Assembly: GCF_036173105.1 (NCBI RefSeq) | Contig: NZ_CP108053.1 | Location: 6,572,001-6,636,000, forward strand | Direction of reading: 5' to 3' | Length of the DNA: 64,000 nucleotides | Source: Streptomyces sp. NBC_00287 | GTDB lineage: Bacteria; Actinomycetota; Actinomycetes; Streptomycetales; Streptomycetaceae | Part shown: positions 46,658-55,720 of the stretch, piece after piece | Layout of the letters: each line of letters begins with the position of its first letter | Position numbering within the stretch: position 1 is the stretch's first letter | Translations under genes and position numbers: made by a program | Notes under the pieces: generated by a model | Databases searched by the model: none | The model's input: the letters and a program-made list of their open reading frames with translations, nothing else | What the model was told of the DNA's origin: nothing

Positions 46658-48523
46658 CTACGTCAGGCGCCACTTCTGGTTGGCGGCGCCCGTGCACGAC
46701 CAGATCTGTGCCCGCGCCCCGTTCGCCGACGAGTTGTCCGTCACGTCCAGGCATTTGTTCGCGGCCGCGTTCACCACATCACCCGTGGCCGCGTTGTACG
46801 ACCAGGCCTGCGCCCCCGTGCCATTGCAGTCGTACAGCTGCACCTTCGCACCATCCGCCGTAGAACCCCCGGTCACATCCAGGCACTTGCCAAGGGCCCG
46901 CACCGACCCGTCCGCCCCCACAGTCCAGCGCTGCGCCGCCGACGAGTTGCAGTCGTACAGCTGCACCGCCGTACCGTTCGCACTCGAACCCCCCGCCACA
47001 TCAAGGCACTTGCCCGCGAGGCCGACGAACGCCCCCGACTGCGACGGCCCCTCGGTCTGTGTCCCCGACCAGGTGAACGTCGCCGACGTCTTGCCCGGGA
47101 GGGAGTACGTCGCGTGCTGGGAACCCCAGTTGATCGTCACCGTCTTCGCCGTTGACGCGTCGTTGTAGGCGATCAGCGCCTTCGAACCGTCCGGGTTGCG
47201 CCAGGCCACGTTCGGCACGGACGCCGACGCCGTGGAGGCGATGCGATGGGCGCCCGGTCGGACGAACTTCGTCAGGTGGCCCATCGTGTAGTACTCGACG
47301 GTGTAGTCGACCTGCCCGTGCCGCGCATCGCCGTTGTGGACCGTGATCAGACCGTCGCAGACGCCGCAACCGCCGTTGTGCGGACCCCTGTTCTGATCCA
47401 CCGCCAAGGACCACTTCGTCACCGACTTCGCCCAGTTCCGGGTGTAGTCGATGATGTTCATCATGTCCTCGCGCTGCTGGTTGGCGATCCAGGTGCCGCC
47501 CGAGTGCTCGGTGCCGAACGCGTCCAGCTGCGGATACTGGTTGTGTACGGCCGTCTGCTTGGCCACATCACCGCCGTAGCCGTGCCAGGCGATGCCGCCG
47601 AAGTTCGGGTGACTGCGGATCGCCGCGTCGTCGACCGTCTGCGCCGCGTAGGCGTCGTAGTCGGACCAGTTCCAGTCGTGCGCCAGCACCTTCGTCGACA
47701 GGCCGGCGCTCTGCAGCTTCGGCAGCAGCTCGTTCTTCGTGAAGTACGCCAGCCCGCCGGCGTTCCAGCTCATCGACGGATAACCCGCGCAGCACGTCGG
47801 CTCGTTCTGCGCTGTCACGTACGAGATCGGGATGCCCTGAGCCTGGTAGGCCTGCACATACTTCACGAAGTACGAGGCATAGGCCCCGTAGTGCTCCGCC
47901 TTCAGCCAGCCCCCGTTGAGCTGCCCGCTGTCCTTCATCCAGGCGGGCGCGGTCCACGGCGAGGCCATCACGGTGAGCGCCGGATTCAGCTGCTTCGCCT
48001 GCTTGGTCAGCGGCACCACGTCCTGGAGGTCATGCGCGATGGAGAACTCCGAGAGATCGGTGTCCGTCTGCCCCGCCGGCATGTCGTCGTACGTGTAGCC
48101 GAACCGCGCGAGGTCCGAACCGCCCATCGGATTGCGCAGGAACGACAGCCCGATGCCCTCCGTCGGCGAGAACAGCTTGCGCATGGTGTCGTCCCGGGTC
48201 GCCTGGGACAGCGCCCCGCTGCCGTCCATCAGCCAGGCCGCGGTGTCCGTGAAGGACGCGCCGCCGCCGGTGAAGGTCTGGTACCGGGTGTTCTCGTCGA
48301 CGGTGATGTTCTCGCCCGAACCACCGCTGCCGGCCTGGAAGTTGAACGGCGCCTGCGCCTGGAGCCCGCGCACGACATGGCGTCCGCCGGAATCGTCGGT
48401 CGTGGTCAGATACGCGGTGACCTGTTCACCGGCCGCCTGCGCCGGGGTCGTGGCCGCGGTGAAACCGGCCGTGGAGAGCAGCCCGGCCAGGAGCAGCCGG
48501 AGTACGTGGGGGGATCTCCTCAT
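46658..48523 (-). CDS. secreted GH30 glycosidase with C-terminal ricin-type lectin
   Basis: 621 residues. Signal peptide ending near TPAQA; GH30 barrel with the opening YQTFTGGGASFTDTAAWLM, SFLRNPMGGSDLARFGYTYD, acid/base Glu in YVTAQNEPTCC and nucleophile Glu in LDAFGTEHSGGTW. After a beta-sandwich side domain, a RICIN beta-trefoil (about 495-621) carries three GKCLDV/NKCLDV repeats each with a Q-x-W-like AQRWTV, AQAWSY and NQKWRL. GH30 members include beta-1,6-glucanases, glucosylceramidases and xylanases; beta-1,6-glucanase seems likely but unproven. Divergent from a GH3 beta-glucosidase, suggesting a shared polysaccharide target. Confidence 0.87.
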   Translation of the reverse strand: MRRSPHVLRLLLAGLLSTAGFTAATTPAQAAGEQVTAYLTTTDDSGGRHVVRGLQAQAPFNFQAGSGGSGENITVDENTRYQTFTGGGASFTDTAAWLMDGSGALSQATRDDTMRKLFSPTEGIGLSFLRNPMGGSDLARFGYTYDDMPAGQTDTDLSEFSIAHDLQDVVPLTKQAKQLNPALTVMASPWTAPAWMKDSGQLNGGWLKAEHYGAYASYFVKYVQAYQAQGIPISYVTAQNEPTCCAGYPSMSWNAGGLAYFTKNELLPKLQSAGLSTKVLAHDWNWSDYDAYAAQTVDDAAIRSHPNFGGIAWHGYGGDVAKQTAVHNQYPQLDAFGTEHSGGTWIANQQREDMMNIIDYTRNWAKSVTKWSLAVDQNRGPHNGGCGVCDGLITVHNGDARHGQVDYTVEYYTMGHLTKFVRPGAHRIASTASASVPNVAWRNPDGSKALIAYNDASTAKTVTINWGSQHATYSLPGKTSATFTWSGTQTEGPSQSGAFVGLAGKCLDVAGGSSANGTAVQLYDCNSSAAQRWTVGADGSVRALGKCLDVTGGSTADGAKVQLYDCNGTGAQAWSYNAATGDVVNAAANKCLDVTDNSSANGARAQIWSCTGAANQKWRLT

Positions 48524-48559
48524 GGTGCCTCACCTTCCCGAAATGTCTGACGTGACGTC

Positions 48560-48588
48560 TTGACGGGTCTGCGGGCCGTTAGTTAACT
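48560..48588 (+). promoter_or_regulatory. candidate promoter of the GH3 gene
   Basis: TTGACG (48560-48565) - 17 bp - TTAACT (48583-48588). The -10 overlaps an AGTTAACT palindrome, which might bind a regulator. I see no 14-bp CebR-type operator here. Confidence 0.45.
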
Positions 48589-48638
48589 CACGGCGTGATC
48601 TAAGTCCTGAGTGAACCATGAGAGTCGAGGGAAGGTCC

Positions 48639-51600
48639 ATGCCAAGAACCGCCCTGCTCGTCTCCACCGCTCTGCTCGCCGCACTGGTGCCGCTGTCGTC
48701 GGCCCGCGCGGCGGAGGAACCCGCACCCGTCCCCGTCGACCGCTTCGAAGGGGAAGTCCCCTTCGCCGGCCCGCCCGCCGAGGGCATCTTCACCTGGGGC
48801 AGCGACAACGACGATCCGCCCACTCTCCAGCTCAGCGCCCGAGAGGACGCCCCCGAGGGCGAGAAGGTCCTCGCCGGCACCTACGACATCAGCGGCTACG
48901 GCGGCTTCACCCACGACTTCGCCTTCGACAAGCCCGCCCACAACTGGTCGGCGAGCAAAGGCATCCGCTTCTGGTGGGACGGACAGAACAACGGCAAGAA
49001 GATCGCCTTCGAGCTGAAGGACGGCGGCGCCAACGGCGAGGCCTCCGAGCTGTGGACGACGTCCTTCACCGACGACTTCAGCGGCTGGAAGCAGATCGAG
49101 ATCCCCTTCACCGACTTCGTCTACCGCACGGACTACCAGCCCGTCGGCGGTATCGACCAGATCCTCGGCCTCACCGAGATGTGGGGCTACGCCGTCACCC
49201 TCCCGGTCGGAGCGCCGGGCCAATTCGCCATGGACGGCGTCGAGTTGTACGGCAAGGCGGATCAATCGCTGCGCGCCTCCGTCACCACCGATGCCGCGGT
49301 GTACCCGGTGCGGGAAGGCGGCACGGCGGACGTGAAGATCTCCGTCGTCACCACCGGTTCCGCCCCCATCGACGAACCCGTGACCGTCGCGTACGAGACC
49401 AGCGGCGGCACCGCCGACTCCGGCAAGGACTACACCCCGGTCACCGGCACGGTCACCTTCCCCGCAGGCACTACTTCCGGCACCACCCGCACGGTCCAGG
49501 TCCCGACCCTGAAGGACCGCTCCGCCGAGTCCGCCGAGACGGTCCCGCTGAAGCTGACGGTCACCGGCGCCAAGCCGCCCACCGAGACCCCGCAGATCGT
49601 CGTCGACGCGCACGGACTGCCGTATCTCAACAGCAAGTTGCCGGTGAACAAGCGCGTCGCCGATCTCCTCGGACGGATGTCCCTGGCGGAGAAGGCCGGT
49701 CAGATGACCCAGGCCGAGCGCGGCGCGATGGGCAAGCCCGGTGACATCGCCGCCTACGACCTCGGCTCGCTGCTTTCCGGCGGCGGTTCCACCCCGACGC
49801 CCAACACCGCCGAGGCCTGGGCGAAGATGATCGACTCCTTCCAGCTCAGGGCGCAGGCCACCCGCTTCCAGATCCCCCTGATCTACGGCGTGGACGCCGT
49901 GCACGGCCACAACAACCTGGTCGGCGCCACGGTCATGCCGCACAACATCGGCATCGGGGCCACCAGGGACGCCCAACTCGCCCAGCGGGCAGGCGCGGTG
50001 ACCGCCGCCGAGGTCCGGGCCACCGGCGTCCCCTGGGACTTCGCCCCTTGCCTCTGTGTCACCCGCGACGAACGCTGGGGGCGTTCCTACGAGGCCTTCG
50101 GCGAGGACCCGGCCCTGGTCGAGTCCATGGAGACGGTGATCCAGGGTCTCCAAGGCCGCGCGGACGGACGGGACTTGGACCGCGGCGACAAGGTCCTCGC
50201 CACCGCCAAGCACTTCGTCGGCGACGGCGGCACCGAGTACGGCTCCTCCACCACCGGCACCTACACCATCGACCAGGGCGTCACCAAGGTCACCCGGCAG
50301 CAACTGGAGGCCGTACACCTGGAGCCGTACGAGGAGGCCGTCGACCGGGGCATCGGCACCGTCATGCCGTCGTACTCCTCGCTCGACCTGATCGGCGACG
50401 GACAGGGCCCGGTGAAGATGCACGCCCGTGGCGACATGATCAACGGCGTCCTCAAGGGGCGGATGGACTTCGACGGCTTCGTCATCAGCGACTGGAACGG
50501 TATCGACCAGATCCCGGGCGACTACGCGAGCGACGTCCGTACGTCGGTCAACGCCGGAGTCGACATGGTCATGGCGCCGTACTCCTACCAGGACTTCCAC
50601 TCCGCCCTCGTGGCGGAGACGGAGGCCGGGCGCATCAGTGAGCGGCGTGTCGACGACGCGGTGTCGCGGATCCTGACCCAGAAGTTCAAGCTCGGGCTCT
50701 TCGAGCAGCCGTACGCCGACACCAGCGGGGCCTCGGAGATCGGTTCCGCCGAGCACCGGGCCGTGGCGCGCCAGGCGGCGGCCGAGTCGCAGGTGCTGCT
50801 CAAGAACACGCAGGGCCTGCTGCCGCTGAAGAAGTCGCAGAAGGTGTACGTCGCCGGGTCCAACGCCGATGACATGGGCAACCAGACCGGCGGCTGGACC
50901 ATCACCTGGCAGGGCTCCTCCGGCGACATCACCCCGGGCACGACGGTCCTGGAGGCAATGCGGAAGAACGCCACGGATCTGACGTACTCCAAGGACGCCT
51001 CCGCCCCGACTGACGGCCACGACGTCGGTGTGGTCGTCGTCGGCGAGACCCCCTACGCCGAGGGCGTCGGCGACGTCGGCAACGGCCATGACCTGGAGCT
51101 GTCGGCCGCGGACCAGGCGGCCGTCGACAAGGTGTGCGCCGCCATGAAGTGCGCGGTGCTGATCGTCTCCGGGCGGCCGCAGCTCCTCGGCGACCGGCTC
51201 GGCGACATCGACGCCCTGGTCGCCTCCTGGCTGCCGGGCACCGAGGGCGACGGCGTGGCCGATGTGCTGTACGGAAAGCGGCCCTTCACCGGGCAGCTCC
51301 CCGTCACCTGGCCGAAGTCCGAGGCACAGCTGCCGATCAACGTCGGGGACGCCTCGTACGATCCGCAGTTCCCGTACGGCTGGGGCCTAACCACCCTGAC
51401 CAAGGTCCCGGAGGGCGGTACCACGACCCTCAGGGCGCTCGGCATCGCAGCCGCGGCGGCCGAGCGGGCCGGGGCCGACGAGGCGGGCCGTGCGCTGGTG
51501 ACCAAGGCCAGGCTGATCGTCCAGCAGAAGGCGGCGATCACGTCGGCGTACGCCAAACCCTTCGCAGAGGCGGACCGGCTGCTGACGCAGGGGCGGTACG

Positions 51601-51644
51601 GAGCGGCGGTGGAGAAGCTGACGGCTGCCTACCGGGCGGCCTAG
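48639..51644 (+). CDS. secreted GH3 beta-glucosidase with accessory N-terminal domains
   Basis: 1001 residues from ATG 48639 (GGAAGG 4 nt upstream); ATG 48618 in frame lacks a ribosome site. Signal peptide, then a CBM-like beta-sandwich (IRFWWDGQNNGKKIAFELKD), a Calx-beta-like domain (YETSGGTADSGKDYTPVTGT), then GH3: IPLIYGVDAVHGHNNLVGAT, DERWGRSYEAFGEDP, KVLATAKHFVGDGGTEYG and nucleophile Asp in FDGFVISDWNGIDQ. A second GH3_C domain contains GQLPVTWPKSE and PQFPYGWGL. The last 75 residues are a helical tail. Expected to release glucose from beta-glucans or oligosaccharides outside the cell, complementing the divergent GH30 enzyme. Confidence 0.9.
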   Translation: MPRTALLVSTALLAALVPLSSARAAEEPAPVPVDRFEGEVPFAGPPAEGIFTWGSDNDDPPTLQLSAREDAPEGEKVLAGTYDISGYGGFTHDFAFDKPAHNWSASKGIRFWWDGQNNGKKIAFELKDGGANGEASELWTTSFTDDFSGWKQIEIPFTDFVYRTDYQPVGGIDQILGLTEMWGYAVTLPVGAPGQFAMDGVELYGKADQSLRASVTTDAAVYPVREGGTADVKISVVTTGSAPIDEPVTVAYETSGGTADSGKDYTPVTGTVTFPAGTTSGTTRTVQVPTLKDRSAESAETVPLKLTVTGAKPPTETPQIVVDAHGLPYLNSKLPVNKRVADLLGRMSLAEKAGQMTQAERGAMGKPGDIAAYDLGSLLSGGGSTPTPNTAEAWAKMIDSFQLRAQATRFQIPLIYGVDAVHGHNNLVGATVMPHNIGIGATRDAQLAQRAGAVTAAEVRATGVPWDFAPCLCVTRDERWGRSYEAFGEDPALVESMETVIQGLQGRADGRDLDRGDKVLATAKHFVGDGGTEYGSSTTGTYTIDQGVTKVTRQQLEAVHLEPYEEAVDRGIGTVMPSYSSLDLIGDGQGPVKMHARGDMINGVLKGRMDFDGFVISDWNGIDQIPGDYASDVRTSVNAGVDMVMAPYSYQDFHSALVAETEAGRISERRVDDAVSRILTQKFKLGLFEQPYADTSGASEIGSAEHRAVARQAAAESQVLLKNTQGLLPLKKSQKVYVAGSNADDMGNQTGGWTITWQGSSGDITPGTTVLEAMRKNATDLTYSKDASAPTDGHDVGVVVVGETPYAEGVGDVGNGHDLELSAADQAAVDKVCAAMKCAVLIVSGRPQLLGDRLGDIDALVASWLPGTEGDGVADVLYGKRPFTGQLPVTWPKSEAQLPINVGDASYDPQFPYGWGLTTLTKVPEGGTTTLRALGIAAAAAERAGADEAGRALVTKARLIVQQKAAITSAYAKPFAEADRLLTQGRYGAAVEKLTAAYRAA

Positions 51645-51653
51645 CGGTTCTGG

Positions 51654-51693
51654 GTACCGGGTCCGGCGGGATTGCCCCCGTCGGGCCCGGTAC
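51654..51693 (+). terminator. terminator after the GH3 gene
   Basis: GTACCGGG/CCCGGTAC outer stem with an imperfect inner CCGGCGGG/CCCCGTCGG pairing, 10 nt after the stop. Confidence 0.7.
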
Positions 51694-51724
51694 GTTTGCC
51701 CGTTTCGTCAGGTAGCGTCGAGGT

Positions 51725-53068
51725 ATGAGGACTCCGTTGCTCCGGGGCCTTATGCGCTGGGCCCTCGTCCCGGTCGCCGCCACGCTGGCGGTGCTGACCG
51801 CCGGTGTGCCCGGCGCGTCCGCCGCCGCGGATCTGTCGACGGTCGCCGAGGCGCTGCGTGAGGACCCCGTCTATGTGGACCCCGCCGCCTCCGACCAGCT
51901 GTCGTCGTCGGACGCCGAGGCGCTAGCCGACAAGATCAGAGACGCCGACAAGCCCGTCTTCGTGGCGGTCCTTCCGGCCGACCAACCCGAGGAAGACCTG
52001 TTCCGGAACCTGCGTACCGAGACCGGGATCACCGGCCTGTACGCGGTCCGCAGCGGTGACCGCTTCGGCGCCCAGGCCGACTCCTCCGTGCTGAGCAACC
52101 AGTCGGTGGACAACCTGGTCACAGCCGTGCAGGGCACCGACGACGTCAAGGCCCAGCTGAACGACTTCGTCGACTCGGCCCTGCTGAACGTGGGTGGCTC
52201 GGCGCCGTCGTCCTGGGGCTCCACGACCGACGACGGCGTACCGGTCGCCGGTCTGGTCACCACCGGTGTGGTGCTGGCCGCGGGCGGCGCGGGCGCGTAC
52301 GCGCTGGTGCGGCGTCGGCGTCTGATGCACGAGCAGGAGCAGCGGGCCGCGCTGGAGAAGCTGCGGGTGGTGGTGGACGAGGACATCACGGCCTTCGGTG
52401 AGGAGCTGGAGCGGCTGGACTTCCACCCCGGTGAGCGCGGCGCCGACGACGCGATGCGCACGGACTACGAACACGCCCTGGACTCCTACGAACAGGCCAA
52501 GCGGCTGATGGAGGCGGCGACCAAACCGGAGGACGTCAAGGCGGTCACCCAAGCCCTGGAGGACGGCCGCCACTCGCTGGCGGTGCTCGCCGCCCGCCGT
52601 GAGGGCCGCCCGCTGCCCGAACGCCGGCCGCCCTGCTTCTTCGACCCCCGGCACGGCCCGTCGGTCGCCGACGTGACCTGGACGCCGACCGGTGGCCCCA
52701 CCCGCGAGGTCCCGGTCTGCGCGGCCGACCAGGCACGCCTCGCCGACGGCCAGGACCCGATGATCCGCGAGGTCACCACCGATACCGGCGCCCGCCGCCC
52801 GTACTGGGACGCCGGACCCGCCTACGGCCCCTGGGCCGGCGGCTACTTCGGCGGCGGCATCCTCCCGGGCCTGCTCATCGGCACGATGCTCGGCAGCATG
52901 ATGGCCAGCCCCGCCTACGCCGCCGACTACGGAGCCGGTTACGGCGACTTCGGCGGCGGATACGAGGGCGGCGATGTCTCGGGCGCCGACTTCGCCTCGG
53001 ACGACTTCTCCGGCGGCTTCGGCGGCGGGGACTTCGGCGGGGGCGGGGACTTCGGTGGAGGGTTCTGA
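51725..53068 (+). CDS. TPM-like membrane protein with Gly-rich tail
   Basis: 447 residues. Signal peptide to about residue 34, an external alpha/beta domain with DPVYVDPAASDQLSSSDAEA and DKPVFVAVLPADQPEEDLFR, one membrane span around 185-200 (VAGLVTTGVVLAAGGAGAYA), a charged helical cytoplasmic region (210-300), a segment with two Cys (PPCFFDPRHGPS, REVPVCAADQ), and a repetitive tail of GGGDFGGGGDFGGGF type. The first domain resembles TPM phosphatase/repair modules, though I cannot assign activity. The Gly/Asp/Phe tail is low-complexity. Monocistronic, closed by a terminator. Confidence 0.7.
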   Translation: MRTPLLRGLMRWALVPVAATLAVLTAGVPGASAAADLSTVAEALREDPVYVDPAASDQLSSSDAEALADKIRDADKPVFVAVLPADQPEEDLFRNLRTETGITGLYAVRSGDRFGAQADSSVLSNQSVDNLVTAVQGTDDVKAQLNDFVDSALLNVGGSAPSSWGSTTDDGVPVAGLVTTGVVLAAGGAGAYALVRRRRLMHEQEQRAALEKLRVVVDEDITAFGEELERLDFHPGERGADDAMRTDYEHALDSYEQAKRLMEAATKPEDVKAVTQALEDGRHSLAVLAARREGRPLPERRPPCFFDPRHGPSVADVTWTPTGGPTREVPVCAADQARLADGQDPMIREVTTDTGARRPYWDAGPAYGPWAGGYFGGGILPGLLIGTMLGSMMASPAYAADYGAGYGDFGGGYEGGDVSGADFASDDFSGGFGGGDFGGGGDFGGGF

Positions 53069-53076
53069 CGGACGGG

Positions 53077-53108
53077 ACGGGCCCGGCGAGGAGCGGCGCC
53101 GGGCCCGT
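53077..53108. terminator. bidirectional terminator
   Basis: 11-bp perfect stem ACGGGCCCGGC/GCCGGGCCCGT with a 10-nt loop, between the Gly-rich protein gene and the convergent trypsin gene. Confidence 0.8.
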
Positions 53109-53131
53109 CGTACGGCCGTAATGCCGCCGTA

Positions 53132-53977
<846 letters not shown>

Positions 53978-54085
53978 TCAACGCTGTGCTCGGATTATGA
54001 GAAGGCTGTGAGCGCGAGGCAAGGGGGCCAATCCGGCCAGGCGCGCGGGGCCGCACAGAGGACGGAAACTGACCTATTTCGCGCC

Positions 54086-54091
54086 TACTGT
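54086..54091 (+). promoter_or_regulatory. -10 hexamer of a probable leaderless promoter
   Basis: TACTGT ends 6 nt before the ATG at 54098, with no ribosome site; no clear -35. Confidence 0.45.
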
Positions 54092-54097
54092 CTCCCC

Positions 54098-54655
54098 ATG
54101 ACCACCGCCGAACCCCTCTTCTTCGCCTCCGTCGACGCCCTCGACGCCTGGCTCACCGCGCATCCCGCCCCGCATCCGGGGCTCTGGGTCAAGGTCGCCA
54201 AGAAGGGGTCGGGGATTGCGTCCGTCGACTGGGTCGAGGTCAATGACGTGGCGCTGTGCCACGGTTGGATCACCGGGCAGCGCAAGGCGCTGGACGAGTC
54301 GTACTTCCTGCAGAAGATCACCCCGCGCCGACCCGGCAGCCTCTGGTCGATGGTCAATGTGCGGCGGGTCGCGGAACTGAGCGCCGCCGGACGGATGCGG
54401 CCCGCCGGGCTCGCGGAGGTCGAGGCGGCGCGGGCGGACGGGCGGTGGGAGGCGGCGTACGAGTCGCAGAAGAACGCCACCGTGCCGGAGGACCTGACGG
54501 CGGCGCTGGAGCGGAACCCCCGGGCGCGGGAGGCTTTCGAGAAGCTGGGCAGGACGGACCGCTATCAGCTGATCCTCGGCCTGCTCCAGGCCCGTACCCC
54601 CAAGAGTCGTGCGGCCAGGCTGGCCGCGGCCGTCGCCAGGCTCGAGGCCCCGTAG
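54098..54655 (+). CDS. YdeI/OmpD-associated-family protein
   Basis: 185 residues. Opening LFFASVDALDAWLTAHPAPH and GLWVKVAKKGSG, then VDWVEVNDVALCHGWITGQR, YFLQKITPRRPGSLWSMVNV, and a C-terminal helical YQLILGLLQARTPKSRAARL. This is the YdeI-like family of soluble bacteriocin-resistance-type proteins, whose biochemical role is unclear. The start at 54098 is chosen because the longer frame to 53693 runs antisense through the trypsin gene. Monocistronic with a terminator shared with the convergent YceI gene. Confidence 0.82.
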   Translation: MTTAEPLFFASVDALDAWLTAHPAPHPGLWVKVAKKGSGIASVDWVEVNDVALCHGWITGQRKALDESYFLQKITPRRPGSLWSMVNVRRVAELSAAGRMRPAGLAEVEAARADGRWEAAYESQKNATVPEDLTAALERNPRAREAFEKLGRTDRYQLILGLLQARTPKSRAARLAAAVARLEAP

Positions 54656-54661
54656 ACAGCC

Positions 54662-54706
54662 GAGCGCCCGCCCTCCCGCTGGGGGAGTTGGAGGGCGGGC
54701 GCGCTC
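54662..54706. terminator. bidirectional terminator between YdeI-like and YceI genes
   Basis: GAGCG-CCCGCCCTCC paired with GGAGGGCGGG-CGCGCTC (2-nt bulge), 13-nt loop, in the 84-bp gap between convergent stops. Confidence 0.7.
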
Positions 54707-54739
54707 AGGGGGTGCGGCGGGAGAGCGAACGCAGCGGCG

Positions 54740-55336
54740 TCACGCGTTGCGGATCGCCGAGATGTCGAAGTTCAGCTTGATCTTGTCGGAGACCAGGACG
54801 CCGCCCGTCTCCAGGGCCGCGTTCCAGGTCAGGCCCCACTCGGAGCGCAGGATCTCGGCCTTGCCCTCGAACCCGACGCGCTCGTTGCCGAACGGGTCCT
54901 TCGCGGCACCGTTGAACTCCAGGTCGATGGTGATCGGCTTGGTGGTGCCGAGGATCGTCAGGTCACCGGTGATGCGGTAGTCGTCGCCGCCCAGGGCCTC
55001 CGCCTTGGTGGAGCGGAAGGTCATGATCGGGAACTCCTCCGTCTTGAAGAAGTCCGCGCTCTTGAGGTGACCGTCACGGTCCGCGGAACCGGTGTCGATG
55101 CTGTCCATCTTCACGTCGAGGGAAGCGCTGGACTGCGCGGGGTCGGAGCCGTCCAGGTGCAGCGAGCCGGTGAAGTCCAGGAACTTGCCCTTGACGTTCG
55201 TGACCATGGCATGACGGGCGACGAAGCCGAGCGTGGTGTGGGCCGTGTCGATGGTGTAGTCGCCGGTCAGGGCGGCGAGCTCGGGGGTGACGGCGGCGGG
55301 GGCCTCGACGGTGTTCTTGCGGCCGAAGATGCTCAT
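54740..55336 (-). CDS. YceI-family protein
   Basis: 198 residues from the ATG at 55336, which has AAGGAG just upstream on the minus strand; an in-frame start at 55381 lacks one. The YceI lipocalin-like barrel is clear: GDYTIDTAHTTLGFVARHAM, VKGKFLDFTGSLHLDGSDPA, DRDGHLKSADFFKTEEFPIM, YRITGDLTILGTTKPITIDL and a final DKIKLNFDISA. Family members bind polyisoprenoids or other hydrophobic ligands. No signal peptide here (MSIFGRKNTVEAP), so probably cytoplasmic. Regulation unknown; a direct repeat of TTGAAC lies at its 5' side. Confidence 0.88.
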   Translation of the reverse strand: MSIFGRKNTVEAPAAVTPELAALTGDYTIDTAHTTLGFVARHAMVTNVKGKFLDFTGSLHLDGSDPAQSSASLDVKMDSIDTGSADRDGHLKSADFFKTEEFPIMTFRSTKAEALGGDDYRITGDLTILGTTKPITIDLEFNGAAKDPFGNERVGFEGKAEILRSEWGLTWNAALETGGVLVSDKIKLNFDISAIRNA

Positions 55337-55720
55337 GACGTTCTCCTTGGGGACGATGTTGAACATTGAACTACCCAACACGGATGACCGTAGACCTATT
55401 CCGTTCGGATTTCAACAACATCCACAGAGTGTTTAAGTAGTCGCTGTCCGTCGTCGTTTCTGTGCCGCTACCCTCTCGATGGGCGAGGGCGAGCCGCCGA
55501 CTGCGCGCCCTTGTCACTCCGGGGGTGGCATGTGCGAACCATGAATGTGAGGCGGCTCTCAGCAGCCGTCTTTGTCTGACCCCTACAAGCGGGACGCCCT
55601 CTGAGCAGGAGGAACGGCTGCATGCCGTCGTGGTTCTGTTCAGGGGTACCAGGAAAACGGGTCGGAGACTGTACGGAGTCGACGGCCCGCTTTCCAAGGC
55701 GTTCTTCGTAAGGTCGCTAC
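55337..55720. other. gene-free divergent region between YceI and accB
   Basis: 384 bp. The YceI side (55370-55445) is AT-richer and probably holds its promoter. Toward accB there is a 12-codon ORF (55541-55579, MNVRRLSAAVFV) that ends in a GGCGGCT/AGCCGTC imperfect hairpin; I cannot show that it is translated. AAGG at 55710-55713 is the accB ribosome site. No terminator with a T-run and no RNA gene seen. Confidence 0.4.

Noticed and set aside
55541-55579. Short ORF MNVRRLSAAVFV as a regulatory leader of accB
   Set aside because: No ribosome site, no clear regulatory codons and no downstream terminator; kept only as a remark in the intergenic entry.
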